Both the position numbers and the translations under genes were made by a program. Below the pieces are notes generated by a model. It was not told the origin of the DNA and ran no database searches. It saw only the letters and a list, made by a program, of their open reading frames with translations. From Spirochaetota bacterium (GTDB taxonomy: Bacteria; Spirochaetota; Spirochaetia; Treponematales; UBA12059), in NCBI GenBank assembly GCA_022703505.1, contig JAKLDN010000002.1, forward strand, positions 1 to 64,000: DNA of 64,000 nt, in the 5' to 3' direction. Positions 8,021-16,786 of the stretch are shown here, in pieces. Position 1 is the first letter of the stretch, and each line of letters starts with the position of its first letter.

Positions 8021-9898
8021 ATGGCCGTGTTCCCCGAGCTGATCGGCAAGTACCCGATCGAATCCCTGGTCGCCAAGGGCGGGATGGGGGCCGTGTTCAA
8101 GGCCCTGCACCCGACCCTCAAGCGCCACGTGATCATCAAGAAGCTGACCCTGCGGGGCAGCGCCACGATCACGGAGCGCTTCAAGCGGGAAGCCCGGATC
8201 CTCATGGACTTCAAGAACGACCACATCGTCCGGGTCTTCGACCATTTCAAGGAAGGAAGCTCCCACTACATCGTCCTGGAGTACGTGGACGGAATGTCCC
8301 TGGACCAGTTGATCAAGCGCCAGCGGAGCCTGTCCAGCGAACTGGCCTTGGTCATCTTCCTGGACGCCTGCCGGGCCCTGCAGTACGCCCACGGGATGGG
8401 GGTGATCCATCGGGACATCAAGCCCGGGAACATCCTCATCTCCCGCAAGGGCGAGGTGAAGCTGGCGGACTTCGGGATCGCGGCCTCCGAGGAGGAGGAC
8501 GACTCGGGCCTGACCAAGGAGGGGATGACCCTGGGGACCCCTTCCTACATGCCCCCGGAGCAGATCGAGAACTCCAAGAACGTGGACCGTCGGGCGGACA
8601 TCTACGCCATGGGGATCATGCTCTACGAGATGGTGACCGGGAAGAAGCCCTACCCCGGGAACTTCGCGCCGGAAACCGTGGTCCTGATCCAAAAGGGCCG
8701 GTACAGGGCGGCGGGCAAGGTCAATCCCAGGGTCCTGCCCTTCGTGGACAAGCTGATCAAGAAGCTCATCAAGCCGGATCCCCGCAAGCGCTTCCAGACC
8801 ATGGACGCGGTCATCAAGACGGTCGAGAAATTCCTGTCCCGCTACTCCGCGGACTCCCTGCGCTCCGTTCTCTCGGACCTCGTGTCGGGGAAGTGCCAGG
8901 ACGAGCCGCGCTACCGCCCCGCCCCGAGGAAGCGTTTCCTCCTGGCCGCCATCCTGGTCCTCCTGGCGGGGATCGGGGCGGGGGGTTGGTACGCATGGAC
9001 GGAGGGTCTGGTCCACCGGTACCTGATGCCGGACCGCTGGGGGGAGCTGCGCCTGGTGGTCCGGGTTCCGAAGTCCCAGGCGGAGGCCGCGGACATCTTC
9101 CTCCGTGCCCGGATCTTCCACAACGACGGCAAGGAGATTCCGGAGGTCGAGGACGTCCGGATCGTCCTGCGGCCGGCGGAGACGGAGGGGGCGGATCCCT
9201 TCCACACCTTCGTCTCGAACCGCCTCTTCCTGGCCCCGGGGCCCTACCGGGTCAAGCTGACCGCGGACCAGGATCTTCATTGGGAATCCTTCCACCTCCT
9301 GCCGTACTCCATGGCGGCCCCGGGTGAGGACGGCGTCCGCGTCCTCCAGTTCCGACTGGAGGATCGGCCCCCCCGGCCCCTGGCGGTCCTGACCGAGGCG
9401 CGGGATGCCCTGACCGGGACGGTCCTGGGCGAGGCCGTCTTCTCGGCCTACCTCCGGGGCGAGTGGAAGCCCCTCGACAAGCTCGAATCCGGGGACCTGA
9501 CCAGCGGGGCGGTCTGGAAGCTGCGGGCCGAGGCCGAGGGGTACTTCCCCGAGGTCTTCTCCCTGCGGATCGCCAACGCCCAGGAGCGCCTGCGCCTGGA
9601 AGCCCGCCTGGCGCCCCGGCCCGGGTCCCTGGTCGTGGAGACTCCCGCGGGGTCCTACCGGCTGACCCTGAACGGCCTGGGCACGGCGGCCTCCGGGGGT
9701 CCGGAGATGCTCCCCCTCCGGCTGGGGACGGTCAAGGAAGGCCGGGTCGAGTGGGAACTGCCCGCGAGCGCGTATGAGCTGGGAGTCGCCCGGGGAGGCG
9801 CCTCGGGGAGGGCGTCCTTCCGGCTGGAGCCGGGCCGCACGGTCCGGATCCGCGTATCCGACGAAGGCGGGACCCTGAGGTTCCGCGTGGAGGAGTGA
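8021..9898 (+). CDS. Transmembrane Ser/Thr protein kinase (Hanks/PknB-like)
   Basis: 625 residues. Kinase domain residues about 10-265: Gly-rich loop VAKGGMGAVFKA, ATP-binding Lys in VIIKKL (about residue 40), Glu in KREARIL, catalytic loop VIHRDIKPGNILI (Asp132), metal-binding DFG at 150-152, and an activation segment ending GTPSYMPPEQ. The TLGTPSYM stretch supplies likely autophosphorylation sites. A basic juxtamembrane segment (APRKRF) leads into one membrane helix at about 305-325. The remaining about 300 residues lie on the other side of the membrane and look beta-rich. No PASTA repeats are present, so the sensor is unidentified. The downstream FHA proteins are plausible phosphothreonine-reading partners. 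The Shine-Dalgarno is GGAG. Confidence 0.93.
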   Translation: MAVFPELIGKYPIESLVAKGGMGAVFKALHPTLKRHVIIKKLTLRGSATITERFKREARILMDFKNDHIVRVFDHFKEGSSHYIVLEYVDGMSLDQLIKRQRSLSSELALVIFLDACRALQYAHGMGVIHRDIKPGNILISRKGEVKLADFGIAASEEEDDSGLTKEGMTLGTPSYMPPEQIENSKNVDRRADIYAMGIMLYEMVTGKKPYPGNFAPETVVLIQKGRYRAAGKVNPRVLPFVDKLIKKLIKPDPRKRFQTMDAVIKTVEKFLSRYSADSLRSVLSDLVSGKCQDEPRYRPAPRKRFLLAAILVLLAGIGAGGWYAWTEGLVHRYLMPDRWGELRLVVRVPKSQAEAADIFLRARIFHNDGKEIPEVEDVRIVLRPAETEGADPFHTFVSNRLFLAPGPYRVKLTADQDLHWESFHLLPYSMAAPGEDGVRVLQFRLEDRPPRPLAVLTEARDALTGTVLGEAVFSAYLRGEWKPLDKLESGDLTSGAVWKLRAEAEGYFPEVFSLRIANAQERLRLEARLAPRPGSLVVETPAGSYRLTLNGLGTAASGGPEMLPLRLGTVKEGRVEWELPASAYELGVARGGASGRASFRLEPGRTVRIRVSDEGGTLRFRVEE

Positions 9899-9901
9899 AC
9901 C

Positions 9902-10795
9902 ATGTCCCTTACCTTGAAGCGCGCGGTCATGGCCGTCCTGGGGATCCTGGGGGCCCTGATGCTCTGGCCCATTCTATTGATGGTCCAGAGGGCCCAGGCC
10001 GCGTTCCCGAGCTACCTGGTCTTCACCTTGTCCCAGGGGGTCTGCCTGGGCCTCGTGTTCGGGGCCCTCTTCGGGTCCTTCGAGGGGATCGTCGTGTCCT
10101 CCCGGTCCAAGGCCTTCCGGGGCCTGGGCTTCGGCGCCCTCTTCGGCGCGGCGGCCGGGGCGGCGGGGGTCCTGGCGGGCCAGCTCTTCCTCTTCCTGGC
10201 CGGGGGCGCCCTCTTCCGTTCGAACAGCTCCCGCCTGGGCCCGGGACTCGCGGCGGCCAACGGGATGGCCTGGGCGATTGCCGGGACCTTCCTGGCCATG
10301 ACGGAGGGCCTTCGGGCACGCTCGGGCCGGAAGCTCCTGGTCGGGCTCCTGGGGGGACTGGCCGGCGGCCTCATCGGAGGCGCGATCCTCTCGGCCCTCC
10401 AGGTACTGGCCCCCGGAGGGAAGTGGTCCCTCCTGGCTGGCCTGGCAGCCTTCGGGTTCCTCCTGACCCTCTTCTATTCTCTCTTCGAGAACCGCTTCCA
10501 GGCGGGGACCCTGAAGCTCCTGAACGGGCCGCTCAAGGGGAAGGAGTATCCGGTGGTGAGCCGGAAGCTCACGGTGGGCACGGACGCCTCCTGCGACATC
10601 GTCCTCGCCGGATATCCCGGGGTGCGGCCCCTCCACGCGACGGTCCACCTGGAGAAGGGCCGGGTCTATATCCGACCCGCGGGACCGGACGCCGGGGTCC
10701 TGGTCAACGACGGACCCGCGGGGGACGCGGCCCTGAGGCCCGAGGACGTCCTGGCCGCGGGCAAGGCGAAATTCCTGTACGGCTACTTCGCGTGA
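9902..10795 (+). CDS. Polytopic membrane protein with C-terminal FHA-like domain
   Basis: 297 residues. About six hydrophobic segments fill residues 5-195, many Gly/Ala-rich. They are followed by a soluble domain (about 205-297) with FHA-like elements: GTLKLLNGPLKGKEYPV, LTVGTDASCDIVLAG, and RPLHATVHLEKGRVYIRP, ending in a beta-rich tail. The G-x-D-x-x-x-D-I-V and H-A-T-V pattern corresponds to the G-R-x-x-x-x-D-I and S-x-x-H-A-x-I signature, although the canonical first Arg is replaced. It starts three bases after the kinase stop, implying translational coupling. The FHA domain would sit in the cytoplasm and could bind phosphorylated kinase or substrate. The membrane part is of unknown role. 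Confidence 0.75.
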   Translation: MSLTLKRAVMAVLGILGALMLWPILLMVQRAQAAFPSYLVFTLSQGVCLGLVFGALFGSFEGIVVSSRSKAFRGLGFGALFGAAAGAAGVLAGQLFLFLAGGALFRSNSSRLGPGLAAANGMAWAIAGTFLAMTEGLRARSGRKLLVGLLGGLAGGLIGGAILSALQVLAPGGKWSLLAGLAAFGFLLTLFYSLFENRFQAGTLKLLNGPLKGKEYPVVSRKLTVGTDASCDIVLAGYPGVRPLHATVHLEKGRVYIRPAGPDAGVLVNDGPAGDAALRPEDVLAAGKAKFLYGYFA

Positions 10796-10817
10796 CGCGA
10801 AGGCGGGGGTGAGGATC

Positions 10818-12269
10818 ATGAGAGCTTTCCGATACGGTTTCCTAATACTGATCGCCGCCTTGGCGGCGGTTCCGGGGGCGGGCCAGGGGCTGGCCATCAC
10901 CCAAATCGACACGGAGCGGCTCCTGTTCGGCCAGTCCGTGCGGCTCTACCTCTCCGCCCCCGGGGCGGCCGGGACCGAGTCCCCGGACGTCGAGGTCTGG
11001 GAATCCGGGGAGGGCGGGGAATGGGCTCCGAGGCCCGTGACCGCCGTATCCCGGGGGATCAACGACGCGGAGGGGATCGCCTTCTTCTTCCTCCTGGACA
11101 ACTCCGGCAGCATGTGGACCGGCCTGGACGGCCGGGAAGGCGCACCGACCGAGGATCAGCGGATGACCCACGCCAAGGCCGCCGCCCGGGCCTTCCTGGC
11201 CGAGGCGTCCCGGCAGGGCCGCGGGAAGGACCGGATCGGCCTGGGGGTGTTCAACACCCGCTACTGGAAGGCCGCGGATCCCGTGGGGGATTTCGAGAGG
11301 ATCTCCCGGGGCCTGGACGAGATCCGCAAGCCCGCGACCGAGGACGCCTACACGGAGCTCTACCTCTCCCTGGACCGCGCCCTGGCGGACTTCGCGGGGG
11401 TGCCCGGACGGCGTGCCCTGGTGGTCCTCTCGGACGGGGAGAACTTCCCCTATTACATCCGAACCGGCAAGCCGAACCCCGAGACCGGGACCCGGACCAC
11501 GGGCCCCGAGGACGTGGTGGAGCGAGCCGCCCGGGAGGGGATCACCGTGTACGTGGTCCGCTTCGGGAACGAGAAGGACCCCTCCCTGGGGGACGCGGCG
11601 GTGCGGACCGGGGGCAAGGTATTCGACGCCTCGAACCGGGACGAGCTGGCCGCGGTCTACTCCACGATCCGTGCGGACGTCCTGGCGGAGATCGCCGTGG
11701 ACTACCGGGCGGGCATGGCCCCCGGCAGCCGCCGGAACGTCCGGGCGGTCCTGCGGGACCGGGAGGGGCGGGAGTTCTCCTCGGAGCGATACTACTACGC
11801 CGGCACCGTCCTGGGCTGGAGCCGGGACCTTCCCGGCTGGTATTACCTGGCCTTCCTGCTCGTGCCGGCCCTCCTGTGGCTGGCCCTCCTGGTGTTCAAG
11901 CTGGAGAGGGAGACCACCGAGGCGGGGCTTCGGCTCCTCTACGGGCCCTCCGGCGGGGGAACCCGGGTCTTCACCCTGAACTCCCCGCAGACCGTGATCG
12001 GATCCTCCGACGCCGCGGACTTCACGATCGGGGGGAACCCCTCCCTGAAGGAGCGGCACGCCACGATCCTCTTCGACGAGAGGCAGAACGCCTACACCGT
12101 GGTGGGGGACGGGAACCTCACGGTCAACAACCGGGAGGTCGAGCGCAAGCGCCTGGAGCCCGGGGACGTCATCAACATGGCCGGGACCGTGGTGGTCTTC
12201 GACGACGCCCTGGTCAAGAAGACCCCCAAGGGGCGCCTGCCCCAGCCCTCCCGGCGGAAGAGCCAGTAG
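10818..12269 (+). CDS. VWA-domain membrane protein with C-terminal FHA domain
   Basis: About 483 residues. A signal peptide or anchor (FRYGFLILIAALAAVPGAG) is followed by a beta-rich segment and then a von Willebrand A domain. Its MIDAS motif is FLLDNSGSM, with later metal-site residues in TEDAYTELY and VVLSDGEN. A membrane helix (WYYLAFLLVPALLWLALLVF) occurs at about residues 336-357. The C-terminal about 110 residues are an FHA domain: VIGSSDAADFTIGGNPSLKERHATI, with NNREVERKRLEPGDVI, split here by motif rather than quoted in full. The VWA domain should lie outside the cytoplasmic membrane and the FHA inside. ATG 10818 is favoured over the GTG at 10809 because GGCGGGGGTGAGG acts as Shine-Dalgarno. 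It is the last gene of the kinase operon. Confidence 0.82.
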   Translation: MRAFRYGFLILIAALAAVPGAGQGLAITQIDTERLLFGQSVRLYLSAPGAAGTESPDVEVWESGEGGEWAPRPVTAVSRGINDAEGIAFFFLLDNSGSMWTGLDGREGAPTEDQRMTHAKAAARAFLAEASRQGRGKDRIGLGVFNTRYWKAADPVGDFERISRGLDEIRKPATEDAYTELYLSLDRALADFAGVPGRRALVVLSDGENFPYYIRTGKPNPETGTRTTGPEDVVERAAREGITVYVVRFGNEKDPSLGDAAVRTGGKVFDASNRDELAAVYSTIRADVLAEIAVDYRAGMAPGSRRNVRAVLRDREGREFSSERYYYAGTVLGWSRDLPGWYYLAFLLVPALLWLALLVFKLERETTEAGLRLLYGPSGGGTRVFTLNSPQTVIGSSDAADFTIGGNPSLKERHATILFDERQNAYTVVGDGNLTVNNREVERKRLEPGDVINMAGTVVVFDDALVKKTPKGRLPQPSRRKSQ

Positions 12270-12295
12270 ACCCGGAGCGGCGGTCCGGAGGACCC

Positions 12296-14215
12296 TTACC
12301 GGGGCTTCCGGTCCGCCCGCCGGACCCGCACGGTCACTTCCGCGGATCCCGGGTGGGGCCGGACCTTGAGGACCCGGCCCGGGAGGTCCGGTTCGAAGGT
12401 CCCGCCCTCCGCCTCGACCCGGCAGCCCTCCGGGTACTGCACGGGGGGCAGGTAGAGCTCCGTGGGCGCGGCGACGGCGGGGTCCGGCAGGAACCGGTAC
12501 TCCAGGTCCCCGGTCCGGGCGTCGAAGCGGAAGGACTGCGGGTCGCCGGCGGTTGCCCGGGGGTAGGGGCGGCAGAAGCCCCGGATCGCCCGGCCCCCCG
12601 CCTCCCGGGGATCCGCCCCGGCGGGCAGGGGCAGGCGGGCCTGGTCGGATGAATAGATCGACAGGTCCTCCCCGTTCCATCCGTCCCCCCGCTCGTTCGT
12701 GTTGTCCGCCGTATAGTTCCAGATCGTGGACGACAGCCCCGCCGCGTCCAGGGCGTCGTGGTAGGCCGCAAGGGCCTCCTCGTGTTTCCGGAAATCCCCC
12801 GTCCGGTAGGCCCGGCCCCCGTCCAGGTCGAAGGGCAGGCCGAACTCCCCGAGCAGGCTCGGGATCCCCCCCATCCGCTCCCGCCCCCGCCGGACCACCC
12901 GCTCCAGGGCCTCCCGGAAATAGCTCCGGAGGGCCTTCCTACCCAGGACGATCCGGCCGTCCTCCCCGTCGTACCCCAAAAATCCGAACCACCTCTTCAG
13001 CGTCAGCGTCAGGGCGTCGTACCAGTGCTCCGCGTTGACCGCGGCCGGATCGTCCGCGGGGCTCCAGGCCGGAGGCTCGTCCATGGGAACGGTCTCCAGG
13101 AAGAGGAGGAAGCGCCGGCCCCCCTCCGCGGCGGCCCGGACCTCCCGGATGTACCGCCGGGCGAAGGGCTTGAGGCAGTCCTCCCCGAAATCCAGGGGAC
13201 GCCCGTCCCGGGTCCGGGAAAAGGCGTCGGGCCGCAGGAGGACGGGCTTTCCGCGGGCCTCGTCCCAGACCCCCGCGCGCTTCCAGAGGCACTCGACTCC
13301 CTCCCGCCAGGCCCGGACCCCCTCCCGTCCCAGGATCGCGCGTCCGACCACGGACTGGCCCCGGGGGGTGATGCCGTAGCGGTCCACCTCCACGGCGCGG
13401 CCGTCCCCTGCCCGGATGGCCTCCCAGGGGCTGGGCATGGGGCCCGTGCGGGTCAGGGCCCGCTCCAGGCGGCGCAGGTCCGAAAGCCCCAGGAATCCGG
13501 CGGAGGGTTCGTTCATCGAGTCGAAGCCGACGACGTTCGGGAAGCGTCCCAGACGCCGGGCCACGGTAGCCATGGCACGGATGTAGTGCCCCTGGAGCCG
13601 CTCCTGGAAGGATTCGCCCTCGACCCGAAGCTCCGGGGCCGCGTGGTTCCCCCCGAAGAAGAGGGTGAACATCGTGGCGCAGCCCAGGCGGGCGTAGTTG
13701 GCCGCCCAGACCATCCGGGGGCAGGGATCCCCGTGCTCCTGGTGGAGGAAGGCGGCGCCCGAGGCGTGGAGGTTCCGCAGTTCGAAGCCTGCCTCCTCCA
13801 GGGTCCAGGAAGGGGCCCCGTCCCCCCCGGTCCAGCGGCTCCAGCAGTCCTGGTGGGGGTCCACGAAGAGGCGGATCCCTCGTTCTTCCGCGGCGGCGGC
13901 CACGCCCTCCAGGTAGTCCAGGTATTCCTCGTCGTACAGGCCGGGCCCCGCGTGCTCCACGGCCTCCCAAGGGACCAGGAGGCGGAGGAAGTCCAGGCCC
14001 CAGAGCTTGAGGCGGTCCAGGTGTTCCCCGGCCTCCGCACGGGGGAAGGGCCGCCCGACGAAGGAGACGTCCCGCCCCTCGTAGAAGCCCTCCCGGACGT
14101 GGGTGCGTCCGTCGGGCCGGGCGGGGTACTTCGAGCTGCCCCCCAGGTTCGCTCCCCGTAGGATGAGGGTCCGCCCCTCGGCGTCCCGGAATCGTCCGTC
14201 CCGGACCTCGATCAT
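12296..14215 (-). CDS. Glycoside hydrolase family 5, glucocerebrosidase/endoglycoceramidase-like
   Basis: 639 residues, no signal peptide. The N-terminal barrel begins with LILRGANLGGSSKYP, typical of GH5 enzymes related to endoglycoceramidases and fungal EGCrP2/sterylglucosidase (GH5_12). The acid/base Glu lies in VVGFDSMNEPSAG and the nucleophile Glu in SLLGEFGLPFD. Other barrel residues appear in IRLFVDPHQDCWSRW and FLLFLETVP. A C-terminal beta-sandwich-like segment (about 545-639) follows, as in that group. It is the third gene of a leftward operon after a lipase-like hydrolase, 23 bases away. Glycolipid or sterol-glucoside cleavage is therefore likely. The exact substrate and subfamily are inferred. 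Confidence 0.82.
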   Translation of the reverse strand: MIEVRDGRFRDAEGRTLILRGANLGGSSKYPARPDGRTHVREGFYEGRDVSFVGRPFPRAEAGEHLDRLKLWGLDFLRLLVPWEAVEHAGPGLYDEEYLDYLEGVAAAAEERGIRLFVDPHQDCWSRWTGGDGAPSWTLEEAGFELRNLHASGAAFLHQEHGDPCPRMVWAANYARLGCATMFTLFFGGNHAAPELRVEGESFQERLQGHYIRAMATVARRLGRFPNVVGFDSMNEPSAGFLGLSDLRRLERALTRTGPMPSPWEAIRAGDGRAVEVDRYGITPRGQSVVGRAILGREGVRAWREGVECLWKRAGVWDEARGKPVLLRPDAFSRTRDGRPLDFGEDCLKPFARRYIREVRAAAEGGRRFLLFLETVPMDEPPAWSPADDPAAVNAEHWYDALTLTLKRWFGFLGYDGEDGRIVLGRKALRSYFREALERVVRRGRERMGGIPSLLGEFGLPFDLDGGRAYRTGDFRKHEEALAAYHDALDAAGLSSTIWNYTADNTNERGDGWNGEDLSIYSSDQARLPLPAGADPREAGGRAIRGFCRPYPRATAGDPQSFRFDARTGDLEYRFLPDPAVAAPTELYLPPVQYPEGCRVEAEGGTFEPDLPGRVLKVRPHPGSAEVTVRVRRADRKPR

Positions 14216-14238
14216 GCGTTTCCCCTTTCGACAGGCTC

Positions 14239-15282
14239 CTAGCTCCGGAATTCCCCGAAGAACCGGAGGATCCGTTCCCGGACCCGGTCCCTCTGGGAAT
14301 CGTACAGGAGGAGGGAGTGCCGGATGTGCCGGAACCGGTCCATGTTGGCCGTATAGGTCTCGATGCGGTCAGAGCCGACCCCCCCGGCGATGATCGCCGC
14401 GTTCCGGTAGTCCGTCATCCGGTCCCCCCGGGCGTGGCAGACCAGGACGGGGCAGGTAACCCGGCGGAGCTTTCGTTCCACCTCCGGGAACCGGATCTGC
14501 ATGGTGTGGACGATCCGGGGGTAGATCCCCTCGTACCCCAGCCAGCGTTCGTCCCCGTCCTCCCCCTCCCGGTCCGGGTCCGGAACCCGGGCGCCCAGAC
14601 AGGCCGTGAAGAGTCCCAGGAAGCGGGCCGCGTAGATCAGGGGATGGCGTACCATGCCGTGCCGGACCAGGGAATTGAGGACCACCGGCGCCCCGATCGC
14701 CGCCAGGGCGGAGGGGGCCAGGGCGGGAACGGCGCAGTACTCCTCGGCCAGGGCCAGGGCCAGGGTGCCCCCCAGGGACTGACCCACCAGGAAGACCCGC
14801 TCGTACCGGGGGCGCAGACGGAGATACTCGGACCGGACATGGTGCAGGAAGGAATCGTAGTCCTGGCCGGCCAGGTCCCGGGGGCGGGTGCCGCAGCCGG
14901 GAAGGAGGGGGGCCGCCAGGTCGTAGCCCAGGACGTCCGCCTCCGGCAGGAAGGGCCGGAATTCCGCCGGGGTGGCCGGGAAGCCGTGGACGCAGAAGAG
15001 GAGGTCCCGGTGACCCTTGAGCTGAGCCAAGGGGGCGGCGTCGGGGTGCATCAGGCTCCCCGTATCCGGGGAGGACGGCGCCGGGTTCCGGGTCCGTACG
15101 GGCAGGGGTTTGAGGTTCCACCACAGGAAGGCCCCCGCGGCCGCGGCCCCCAAGGCGGCCCAGGCCGGGAACGCCGGCCCCCAACGGCATGCCGCCAGGG
15201 CCAGGAGGGCCCCCGCGCCGGGCAGGACCAGGGCGCCGACGACGGCGCGGCCGAGCCCGTCGCGGCGGAAGGGGGATTTCAT
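14239..15282 (-). CDS. Membrane-anchored alpha/beta hydrolase (esterase/lipase type)
   Basis: 347 residues. Two hydrophobic segments (about 14-32 and 38-55) anchor a hydrolase domain. LLFCVHGFPATPAEF supplies the oxyanion-hole HGFP. FLVGQSLGGTLAL contains the nucleophile Ser (G-x-S-x-G). CHARGDRMTDY carries the Asp region and FRHIRHSLLLYD the likely catalytic His. This is the carboxylesterase/monoacylglycerol-lipase arrangement (Est30-like). Its start overlaps the upstream membrane-protein gene by four bases (ATGA type), and the GH5 gene follows 23 bases downstream. The trio may work on membrane glycolipids. The substrate is not evident. Confidence 0.83.
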   Translation of the reverse strand: MKSPFRRDGLGRAVVGALVLPGAGALLALAACRWGPAFPAWAALGAAAAGAFLWWNLKPLPVRTRNPAPSSPDTGSLMHPDAAPLAQLKGHRDLLFCVHGFPATPAEFRPFLPEADVLGYDLAAPLLPGCGTRPRDLAGQDYDSFLHHVRSEYLRLRPRYERVFLVGQSLGGTLALALAEEYCAVPALAPSALAAIGAPVVLNSLVRHGMVRHPLIYAARFLGLFTACLGARVPDPDREGEDGDERWLGYEGIYPRIVHTMQIRFPEVERKLRRVTCPVLVCHARGDRMTDYRNAAIIAGGVGSDRIETYTANMDRFRHIRHSLLLYDSQRDRVRERILRFFGEFRS

Positions 15283-15956
15283 CGCCCGGCCGCCCTTGCC
15301 CGGAGGATCGCCCGGGACGCGGCCGCGGAAAGCCCCGCCAGGGCGGCGGCCCCGAGAACCAGGGGAAGGTACAGGGCCGGGGCGCTGCCGGAGTACAGAA
15401 GCCAGAGGAAGGCCGCGTAGAGGGACCCGACGGGAAAGGAGGACAGGGCGGCGGCGATCCCGGCGGCGGCGAAGACCGTGCCCGCCGCGATCCTGCCCGC
15501 CCGCCTGCCGAAGGCCGCCAGGAAGGGGAGGTGGACCGCGGCCAGGATCAGGGAGGCGGCCGCGCAGGCCGCTCCGAGCCCCCAGGGAAGGGTGAAGACC
15601 TGGGTACGGAAGCGCTGGGCTATGGTGCCGCCGATGCCCAGGGCAAGGATGCCGGCGGCGGCGGCCAGGGCGGCGGCGGCCAGCCGGAGGGGGATTTCCG
15701 AGGGGGAAGGAATCTCCCCCGCCGGACTCCTTCCGGCAGCTCCGGCCTCGGGTCCGGCGGCGGTTGAGAAGTCGCCCCGGGTCAGCACGACGTAGGCGGG
15801 CAGGAGCACGAAGACCAGGGCGGCCCCGGGGCTCCGGGCGGAAAGGAAGGAGGCCGCCGCGGACACGGCCAGGGCTCCCCGGCCGGGGGCCGACTCGGTC
15901 AGGACACCGAGGGCCCGGATCAGGCGGTTTCCGATGCCGCGGCTTTGCGCTTCCAT
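15279..15956 (-). CDS. Polytopic membrane protein of unknown function
   Basis: 225 residues, almost entirely hydrophobic, with six to seven probable membrane segments. Examples are ALAVSAAASFLSARSPGAAL, LAAAALAAAAGILALGIGG, LILAAVHLPFLAAF, IAAALSSFPVGSLYAAFLWL and LYLPLVLGAAALAGLSAAA. No family motif was recognised. It is the first gene of the leftward lipase/GH5 operon and is divergent from the oxygen-sensor gene, with only 53 bases between starts. An A+T-rich stretch (TATTATATA near 15963) in that gap may serve one or both promoters. Confidence 0.6.
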   Translation of the reverse strand: MEAQSRGIGNRLIRALGVLTESAPGRGALAVSAAASFLSARSPGAALVFVLLPAYVVLTRGDFSTAAGPEAGAAGRSPAGEIPSPSEIPLRLAAAALAAAAGILALGIGGTIAQRFRTQVFTLPWGLGAACAAASLILAAVHLPFLAAFGRRAGRIAAGTVFAAAGIAAALSSFPVGSLYAAFLWLLYSGSAPALYLPLVLGAAALAGLSAAASRAILRARAAGR

Positions 15957-16009
15957 GGCGGGTATTATATACTTCGGAGCTAAGATTTGGGAGAACGAGG
16001 ACGGAAAGG

Positions 16010-16786
16010 ATGAACGACGAGGCGGATCTGACGAGCCGTGTGCTCTACGAAGACGGGGACCATTCCTTCATCTGGCTGGGTGCCGATGCCCGTTCCGGGA
16101 AGGGTGCCGTCCAGACCATGCAGTACCTCATCCTGGACAAGGGCCGGGGCTGGCTCCTGGATCCCGGGGGGGTTCACCTCTTCGCCCGGGTGGTCGCGGC
16201 GGTCAGCCGCCACGTGCCCATGGACCGGATCGACGGGATCTTCTTCTCCCACCAGGACCCGGACGTTTCCAGCGGGATCGCCCTGTGGCTGGGGGTGACC
16301 CCGGCCCGGATCTACATCTCCGGACTCTGGACCCGGTTCCTGCCCCACTTCGGCATCGTGGATCCCGGGCGGATCCAGCCCATCGAGGAGGCGGGCAAGG
16401 GCGTCCGGCTCGGCTCCGGGGCCGAACTGTCCTTCGTGCCGACCCATTACATGCACTCTCCGGGGGCCTTCAGCCTCTTCGACAACCAGGCGCGGATCCT
16501 CTTCTCCGGGGACGTCGGGGGAGGGTTTTTCCCGGAGGGAGGGGAGACGGCCTTCGTGGACGACTTTTCGGCCCACCTGCCGGTGATCCAGGGCTTCCAC
16601 GAACGGCTCATCGCCTCCAACTCCGTCGCCCGGCGCTGGTGCGATATGGTCTCCCGGCTAAAGCCCGAGATGATCGCCCCCCAGCACGGCGCTATCTACC
16701 GGGGAGCCTCGGTCCAGGGCTTCCTCGCCTGGCTCTCGGCCCTCAAGTGCGGCACGGACCTCCTGGACAGGTTCTATGGAGCCTAG
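16010..16786 (+). CDS. Oxygen-binding diiron protein (ODP), metallo-beta-lactamase fold, chemotaxis sensor
   Basis: 258 residues with the metallo-beta-lactamase-like fold of flavodiiron proteins but without a flavodoxin domain. Metal-ligand candidates follow the flavodiiron order: FFSHQDPDVSSG (His, Asp, Asp), PTHYMHSPG (His), ILFSGDVGGG (bridging Asp) and IAPQHGAIY (His). The usual final His of the H-x-E-x-D-H motif is Val here. In Treponema denticola an ODP of this type binds oxygen and Fe(II) and signals through a soluble chemoreceptor encoded beside it. The same pairing is seen here: the next gene, a cytoplasmic receptor, starts inside this gene's last codons. The start at 16010 follows GGAAAGG. 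Assignment is by motif and context. Confidence 0.82.
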   Translation: MNDEADLTSRVLYEDGDHSFIWLGADARSGKGAVQTMQYLILDKGRGWLLDPGGVHLFARVVAAVSRHVPMDRIDGIFFSHQDPDVSSGIALWLGVTPARIYISGLWTRFLPHFGIVDPGRIQPIEEAGKGVRLGSGAELSFVPTHYMHSPGAFSLFDNQARILFSGDVGGGFFPEGGETAFVDDFSAHLPVIQGFHERLIASNSVARRWCDMVSRLKPEMIAPQHGAIYRGASVQGFLAWLSALKCGTDLLDRFYGA

